64,000 nucleotides of DNA from Photobacterium sanctipauli (lineage in GTDB: Bacteria > Pseudomonadota > Gammaproteobacteria > Enterobacterales > Vibrionaceae). A program made the position numbers and the translations under genes. Of the stretch, positions 59,821 to 64,000 are shown one piece after another (within the stretch, counting starts at the first letter, position 1; each line of letters begins with the position of its first letter). The stretch lies in assembly GCF_003026495.1 (NCBI RefSeq), contig NZ_PYMA01000023.1:16641-80640 (forward strand), in the 5' to 3' direction. The notes beneath the pieces were generated by a model. That model ran no database searches and was not told the DNA's origin. It saw only the letters and a program-made list of their open reading frames with translations.

Positions 59821-60308
59821 TATGCGTCCTCAGCCGGGTTTGGATTGCTAAGCACGGTGTCAGTTTGTTCTTTGCGGAAAGCGTCAACAGCGGCCATAAC
59901 GCTGCTATCTTGGGTACCAATAATCTGCGCGGCTAGCAGGCCGGCATTGGCAGCACCAGCATCCCCAATCGCTAAGGTCCCGACTGCTACGCCTTTAGGC
60001 ATTTGGACAATAGACAGCAGAGAGTCCATGCCTTTCAGGGCGCGTGACTGCACGGGTACGCCGAGTACTGGTAGGCTGGTAAAGGCGGCAGTCATGCCAG
60101 GCAGGTGGGCGGCACCACCGGCACCGGCAATGATCACTTTGATGCCACGGTCATGGGCTTGCTCTGCATATTCGGCTAGCAGGTGAGGAGTACGGTGTGC
60201 TGAAACAACTTTGGTTTCATAAGCAATATTGAAGCGGTCTAGCATCTCGGCTGCATGTTGCATGGTCGGCCAATCAGACTTAGAGCCCATGATGATTCCA
60301 ACTTTCAT
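59820..60308 (-). CDS. purE: N5-carboxyaminoimidazole ribonucleotide mutase
   Basis: A 162-residue class I PurE that converts N5-CAIR to CAIR. The active-site segments are GIIMGSKSDWPTM near residue 4, SAHRTPHLLAEYA near 41, AGAGGAAHLPGM near 60 and PVLGVPVQSRALKGMDSLLSIVQMP near 75. It is the first gene of purEK, preceded by AGGAGAT and, farther upstream, by a PurR box over the promoter. Confidence 0.97.
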   Translation of the reverse strand: MKVGIIMGSKSDWPTMQHAAEMLDRFNIAYETKVVSAHRTPHLLAEYAEQAHDRGIKVIIAGAGGAAHLPGMTAAFTSLPVLGVPVQSRALKGMDSLLSIVQMPKGVAVGTLAIGDAGAANAGLLAAQIIGTQDSSVMAAVDAFRKEQTDTVLSNPNPAEDA

Positions 60309-60363
60309 CCCGATCTCCTTAGGATAACTACACTGTGAAGGTTAATAATGCATTCTGGGCGGC

Positions 60364-60401
60364 ATTATACGGGGATTTTTTGTGAAGGAAAACGTTTGCG
60401 T
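60364..60401 (-). promoter_or_regulatory. purEK promoter with PurR operator
   Basis: On the minus strand ACGCAAACGTTTTCCT (60401-60386) fits the PurR consensus ANGCAANCGNTTNCNT. TATAAT (60369-60364) follows 16 bp later, so the operator covers the -35 region. PurR with hypoxanthine or guanine would block purEK, as known in E. coli. Confidence 0.88.
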
Positions 60402-60508
60402 CGGTGAAATTAAAACAATCGCCGGGGAACATGGAGTTGTGGTAATGGAGTCGGTAAGATAGGTAAAAAGAAAGTTACAAATTAGCCTAAAAAAAGAAAG
60501 AGGATGAC

Positions 60509-61066
60509 GTGGAGAACCTAAACCAAGTTGTTGATGCCTTGCAGCAAGGGGAAGTCATTGCCTATCCGACCGAAGCAGTATTCGGTGTGGGATGCGATCC
60601 TGATAGCGAGTCTGCCGTGCACAAGCTATTGGCAATCAAGCAGCGCCCTATCGAAAAAGGCCTGATTTTGATCGCAGCCAACTATGAGCAGCTATTACCG
60701 TATATCGATGACAGCCAACTTACGGATGAGCAAAAGCAGCGTATTTTCTCATCTTGGCCGGGGCCGGTAACCTGGGTGATGCCAACTAAGCCTGGGGTTC
60801 CACGTTATCTGACGGGGCAATTTGATACTATCGCTGTGCGAGTAACGGATCATCCCCAGGTGCAGGTATTATGCCAAGCATTTGGTAAGCCTTTGACGTC
60901 GACCAGTGCCAATTTGACCGGGCAAGAGCCAGGCCGAAATGTGGCGGATGTTGAGCAGCAGTTAGGCGATCAGCTTGCTGCCATACTGCAAGGTGAAACT
61001 GGTGGCCGTGTTAACCCATCAGAGATCCGCGACGCAATTACGGGCAATATATTCCGACAAGGATGA
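60509..61066 (+). CDS. tsaC: Threonylcarbamoyl-AMP synthase
   Basis: A 185-residue YrdC/Sua5-domain protein (RimN). It makes threonylcarbamoyl-AMP for the t6A37 modification of ANN-decoding tRNAs. Conserved parts are VIAYPTEAVFGVGCDPDS near residue 16, KQRPIEKGLILIAANYEQL near 45, WPGPVTWVMP near 89 and KPLTSTSANLTG near 130. The start is GTG at 60509, with GAGG five bases upstream. It is the first gene of tsaC-hemF-aroE-yrdB. Confidence 0.96.
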   Translation: MENLNQVVDALQQGEVIAYPTEAVFGVGCDPDSESAVHKLLAIKQRPIEKGLILIAANYEQLLPYIDDSQLTDEQKQRIFSSWPGPVTWVMPTKPGVPRYLTGQFDTIAVRVTDHPQVQVLCQAFGKPLTSTSANLTGQEPGRNVADVEQQLGDQLAAILQGETGGRVNPSEIRDAITGNIFRQG

Positions 61067-61072
61067 TCAACT

Positions 61073-61978
61073 ATGCAGGATGTAAGTAAAGAGGCAGTAA
61101 AAGCCTTCTTATTGGATCTACAAGACAGGATCTGCCAAGCCATCGAAGCTCAGGATGGCCAAGCAAGTTTCGAGCAGGATGAATGGGAGCGAGAGTTAGG
61201 TGGCGGCGGCCGAAGCCGAGTGTTGCGCGATGGCCATGTGTTCGAGCAGGCCGGGGTTAACTTCTCTCACGTCTTTGGTACAAAGATGCCGGCTTCAGCC
61301 ACGGCCCATCGACCTGAATTGGCCGGGCGCAGTTTTGAGGCAATGGGCGTATCTTTAGTGATCCACCCACGTAACCCCTATATCCCAACTTCCCATGCCA
61401 ATGTGCGTTTTTTTATTGCCGAGAAAGAAGGTGAGCAGCCTGTTTGGTGGTTTGGTGGCGGCTTTGACTTAACCCCATTCTACCCTTTCGAGGAAGATTG
61501 CCAGCATTGGCATGATACGGCGAAATCACTGTGCCAACCTTTTGGCGATGAGGTTTATCCTGAGCACAAGACTTGGTGCGACAAGTACTTTTATTTGCCG
61601 CACCGCCAGGAAACGCGAGGTGTGGGTGGTTTGTTCTTTGATGACCTGAATCAGTGGGGTTTTGAAAAGAGCTTTGCTTATATGCAGGCTGTGGGGAACG
61701 GTTACCTGGATGCTTACTTGCCGATTGTCGAAAAGCGACAAGCGACACCTTACGGGGATCGCGAGCGCCAGTTTCAACTCTACCGTCGGGGTCGTTATGT
61801 TGAGTTCAACTTGGTTTACGATCGTGGTACGTTGTTCGGGCTGCAGAGCGGCGGCCGAACCGAGTCAATCTTGATGTCGATGCCACCATTGGCACGCTGG
61901 GAGTATAGCTATACCCCTGAACCAGGTACTGCCGAAGCAGAGTTATACGATAAATACCTTACACCGCGTGAGTGGTGA
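61073..61978 (+). CDS. hemF: Oxygen-dependent coproporphyrinogen-III oxidase
   Basis: A 301-residue enzyme of heme synthesis that oxidatively decarboxylates coproporphyrinogen III using O2. Family blocks are GGGGRSRVLRDG near residue 43, HPRNPYIPTSHANVRFF near 98, WFGGGFDLTPFYPFEEDC near 125 and RGRYVEFNLVYDRGTLFGLQ near 230. AAGGATG precedes the ATG. It begins 6 bases after tsaC and is co-transcribed. Confidence 0.97.
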   Translation: MQDVSKEAVKAFLLDLQDRICQAIEAQDGQASFEQDEWERELGGGGRSRVLRDGHVFEQAGVNFSHVFGTKMPASATAHRPELAGRSFEAMGVSLVIHPRNPYIPTSHANVRFFIAEKEGEQPVWWFGGGFDLTPFYPFEEDCQHWHDTAKSLCQPFGDEVYPEHKTWCDKYFYLPHRQETRGVGGLFFDDLNQWGFEKSFAYMQAVGNGYLDAYLPIVEKRQATPYGDRERQFQLYRRGRYVEFNLVYDRGTLFGLQSGGRTESILMSMPPLARWEYSYTPEPGTAEAELYDKYLTPREW

Positions 61979-62072
61979 TAACTTTTGAATTTGATGGCGG
62001 GATAGGTGCGAGCCGGCATTTGCTGCCGTGGCGCTTCATCCTCTGCTAGCTTTAAATACACGGATTTTCTGC

Positions 62073-62894
62073 ATGGATAAGTATTTGGTCTTTGGCAACC
62101 CAATTAGCCAGAGCAAGTCGCCTTTCATTCATACCTTATTTGCGCGCCAAACTGGGCAAGAGATGACTTATGAATCGCAGCAACCAGAGCCTGATGGCTT
62201 TGTTGCTGCCGCAACGGCTTTTTTTAACAGTGGTGGTCGAGGGTGCAATGTAACGGCGCCGTTTAAGGAAGATGCCTTTGCGTTCGCTACCCGACTTACC
62301 GAGCGAGCACAATTAGCCGGGGCTGTTAATACCCTGAAAAAGCTTGATGATGGTGAAATTGTCGGCGACAACACCGATGGCGAAGGGCTGGTACAAGACT
62401 TGTTGCAGAATCAGGTTGAGCTTAAGGGTAAGCGGGTTTTACTCGTGGGGGCTGGCGGTGCTGCCCGCGGCGTGTTGCAGCCTTTGTTGGCACAAAACCC
62501 ACAGCAGGTAGTCGTGACCAATCGAACCGAAGCGAAAGCTGAACAATTAGCGACTCTCTTTTCGGCCCATGGACCGGTTACCCATATTGCGATGGAAGAA
62601 TTAGCCAAGCCGGAATTCGATATTATCATCAATTCCACATCTGCTGGGTTGAGTGGGCAGCTCCCTGCCCTGCCAACCACTATCATTAAGCGAGAAATGA
62701 CTTGCTACGATATGGTGTACAGTGCACAGGTAACGGCATTTAACCAATGGTCAATTGACAATGGTGCAGGTAAAACGCTTGATGGCTTGGGCATGCTGGT
62801 GGGCCAAGCTGCTGAGAGTTTTATGCTGTGGCGTGGTATTCGCCCGGGAGCCAAGCAGGTACTGCGTGAGCTTCGTCGGTTGCTACAACAATAA
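62073..62894 (+). CDS. aroE: Shikimate dehydrogenase (NADP+)
   Basis: A 273-residue enzyme that reduces 3-dehydroshikimate in the aromatic pathway. It has the shikimate-binding SQSKSPFIH near residue 12 and NVTAPFK with catalytic Lys near 59. Other conserved parts are GDNTDGEGLVQDL near 100, the NADP loop VGAGGAARGVLQPL near 127 and NRTEAKAEQL near 150. The start is ATG 62073 (MDKYLVFGNPISQSKS); an in-frame upstream opening covers the 94-bp gap after hemF and has no similarity. Confidence 0.96.
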   Translation: MDKYLVFGNPISQSKSPFIHTLFARQTGQEMTYESQQPEPDGFVAAATAFFNSGGRGCNVTAPFKEDAFAFATRLTERAQLAGAVNTLKKLDDGEIVGDNTDGEGLVQDLLQNQVELKGKRVLLVGAGGAARGVLQPLLAQNPQQVVVTNRTEAKAEQLATLFSAHGPVTHIAMEELAKPEFDIIINSTSAGLSGQLPALPTTIIKREMTCYDMVYSAQVTAFNQWSIDNGAGKTLDGLGMLVGQAAESFMLWRGIRPGAKQVLRELRRLLQQ

Positions 62895-62906
62895 TACGAG
62901 TGGTAA

Positions 62907-63170
62907 ATGAACCAAGATATCCTATTTCCTGATATTCAAAGTTGGGATCAAAAACAGCAAGCGGTCAGTTTTCCTGCTCAACAGGCAGGTGCCCTGATCA
63001 CTTGTTGGGTTAGCCTTGATTGGCTTCAGCAGCGAGCAAGCCTGCAGCTAGAGAATGAGTCTGATATTCTGGCTACGTTCAGTGCCCACCGATTTGACTT
63101 GGAGGAGCTGGCGGAAGCACTGATCGAAGATGAGTCTTTTAATGATGACGGTGAAATCGTCATTAATTAG
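62907..63170 (+). CDS. yrdB: DUF1488-family protein YrdB
   Basis: An 87-residue acidic protein resembling E. coli YrdB. It has the family block VSFPAQQAGALITCWVSLDWL near residue 20 and an acidic tail. Function unknown; it is consistently next to aroE. It lies 12 bases after aroE, and its stop overlaps the convergent yrdA stop by 4 bases. Confidence 0.9.
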   Translation: MNQDILFPDIQSWDQKQQAVSFPAQQAGALITCWVSLDWLQQRASLQLENESDILATFSAHRFDLEELAEALIEDESFNDDGEIVIN

Positions 63171-63715
63171 TTATTTTCGGCGTTTGAAAGGTAGTCATTC
63201 TTCAATCTGACGTAATTTTCAGCTGAAGTGAGTAAAAAGGCACGTTCATTGTCATTCAGTGGCCGTGCTTGTTTTGCCGGGCTTCCGATATAAAGAAAGC
63301 CGCTTTCGAGCTTTTTCCCTGGCGGTACCAAGCAACCTGCCCCAATAATCACATCACTTCCGACGATTGCGCCGTCCAGGATAATAGCGCCCATTCCAAC
63401 CAGAACCCGATCACCCACATTGCAACCGTGAAGCATGGCCTTATGGCCTATGGTGACATCATTACCGATGAGTAAGGGGTGTCCTGCTGGTTTGGTTGTG
63501 GTTTTTCTTGTTACATGGAGGACTGTTCCGTCCTGCACGTTACTGCGATCGCCTATCTTTATATGGTTTACATCTCCCCTTGCGGCGACAAGCGGCCATA
63601 TGCTGGTGTGGTCACCCAGTTCGATATCACCCACTAAGAGAGCAGAAGGATCGATATAGCTGGCTTCACCTATTGTTGGCGAAATACCTTTATAAGGGCG
63701 TAATGGTGAGTGCAT
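63167..63715 (-). CDS. yrdA: Gamma-class carbonic anhydrase-like protein YrdA
   Basis: A 182-residue left-handed beta-helix protein. Hexapeptide repeats run from about residue 20 to 145. Metal-ligand histidines are suggested by TIGHKAMLHGCNVGDRVLVGMG near 85-105 and by VLHVTR near 67. E. coli YrdA has this fold, but enzymatic activity is not firmly established for all members. It is convergent with yrdB and divergent from the rRNA promoter region. Confidence 0.93.
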   Translation of the reverse strand: MHSPLRPYKGISPTIGEASYIDPSALLVGDIELGDHTSIWPLVAARGDVNHIKIGDRSNVQDGTVLHVTRKTTTKPAGHPLLIGNDVTIGHKAMLHGCNVGDRVLVGMGAIILDGAIVGSDVIIGAGCLVPPGKKLESGFLYIGSPAKQARPLNDNERAFLLTSAENYVRLKNDYLSNAENN

Positions 63716-63820
63716 TGCGAGGTTTCCTAGTTTTGTTTGTTATTTAGTGACTAAATATGGTGTGATTTACACCGAAAACAAGTGTTTTGGGTAATAATTG
63801 CGCGCTTGGGGTGGAAAGGT

Positions 63821-63869
63821 GATTTTTTTTCAAAAAGTCGCTTGCCAACGTGATCGAAGTCTCTATAAT
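63821..63869 (+). promoter_or_regulatory. Ribosomal RNA operon promoter (P1-type)
   Basis: TTGCCA (63842-63847) and TATAAT (63864-63869) are 16 bp apart, the short spacing of rRNA promoters. A/T tracts at 63821-63838 (GATTTTTTTTCAAAAAG) look like an UP element, and the downstream discriminator GCCACCTC is GC-rich, as expected for ppGpp control. No second promoter is visible before the leader. Confidence 0.82.
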
Positions 63870-64000
63870 GCCACCTCACTGACACGGAGCACGGCAACTT
63901 AAGCCGCTAACCAATCAGTATTGTTCTTTAACAATTTGACCATGCAATCTGTGTGGGCACTCGTGAAATGATAGTCAAAAGATTTATCAATGAAACTGAG
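63870..64000 (+). ncRNA. rRNA operon leader with boxA (16S gene begins beyond the window)
   Basis: TGTTCTTTAACA (63922-63933) is the boxA antitermination signal. The following CAATCTGTGTGGGCAC (63945-63960) is the conserved leader sequence seen before 16S genes of gamma-proteobacteria. The mature 16S 5' end is not reached by base 64000. Confidence 0.88.

Noticed and set aside
1..64000. CRISPR array, insertion sequence, tRNA or integron
   Set aside because: No regularly spaced repeats, transposase frames, tRNA-like CCA or T-loop patterns or attC-like repeats were recognised on reading either strand.

Overview
The window is ordinary chromosomal DNA from a gamma-proteobacterium of the family Vibrionaceae. 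Gene order and protein sequences look Photobacterium/Vibrio-like; the genus is my inference, no marker was searched. It contains the replication origin of what should be chromosome 1. It starts inside glyS and ends in the leader of a ribosomal RNA operon, before the mature 16S gene begins. I see no prophage, insertion sequence, CRISPR array, defence island or tRNA. Almost every gene belongs to a recognisable core family.

Layout. 1-9.2 kb: glyS (3' end), avtA, a small heat-shock gene with a ROSE-like RNA thermometer, and the leftward operon dnaA-dnaN-recF-gyrB. Five parS-like 16-mers lie between 0.9 and 6.3 kb, two of them inside recF. 9.5-16.4 kb: a polar amino-acid ABC importer, then rpmH-rnpA-yidD-yidC, mnmE and mioC. 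16.43-16.81 kb: oriC, with DnaA boxes matching the R4, R3, R2 and R1 positions of E. coli, three GATC-ended 13-mers and 15 GATC sites in about 310 bp. 16.9-28.2 kb: mnmG-rsmG-parA-parB and the nine-gene F1Fo ATP synthase operon. 28.4-32.6 kb: glmU, a DeoR-type regulator and glmS. 33-34 kb: two paralogous small XRE regulators. 34-40.5 kb: the leftward ilvL-ilvG-ilvM-ilvE-ilvD-ilvA operon with leader peptide and attenuator. 40.7-49.2 kb: comM, srkA-dsbA, ccoG, yihD, a possible unannotated 60-residue gene, a GntR regulator, a Spo0M homologue and a TrhA/hemolysin-III protein. 49.2-55.1 kb: def-fmt-rsmB-trkA-trkH, leftward. 55.4-63.7 kb: a LysM protein, dprA, smg, yrdD, purEK with a PurR box, tsaC, hemF, aroE, yrdB and yrdA. 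The end is an rrn promoter, boxA and leader.

How it fits together. The origin, its initiator (DnaA), clamp (DnaN), gyrase subunit, ParAB and the parS cluster lie within about 20 kb, so initiation and origin segregation are physically coupled. DnaA boxes and GATC clusters also occur in front of dnaA and mioC. The energy (atp), cell-wall precursor (glmU, glmS), branched-chain amino acid and translation genes nearby would benefit from origin-proximal gene dosage.

No clearly new system is present. The observations most worth a second look are the parS sites embedded in recF (each encoding Phe-His-Val-Glu), a TTG start for DnaA supported by its Shine-Dalgarno sequence, a palindromic pair of DnaA boxes before dnaA, the duplicated XRE regulators sharing an upstream motif, the small gene at 46.2-46.4 kb, and palindromes in front of the atp operon and the glmS-linked regulator.
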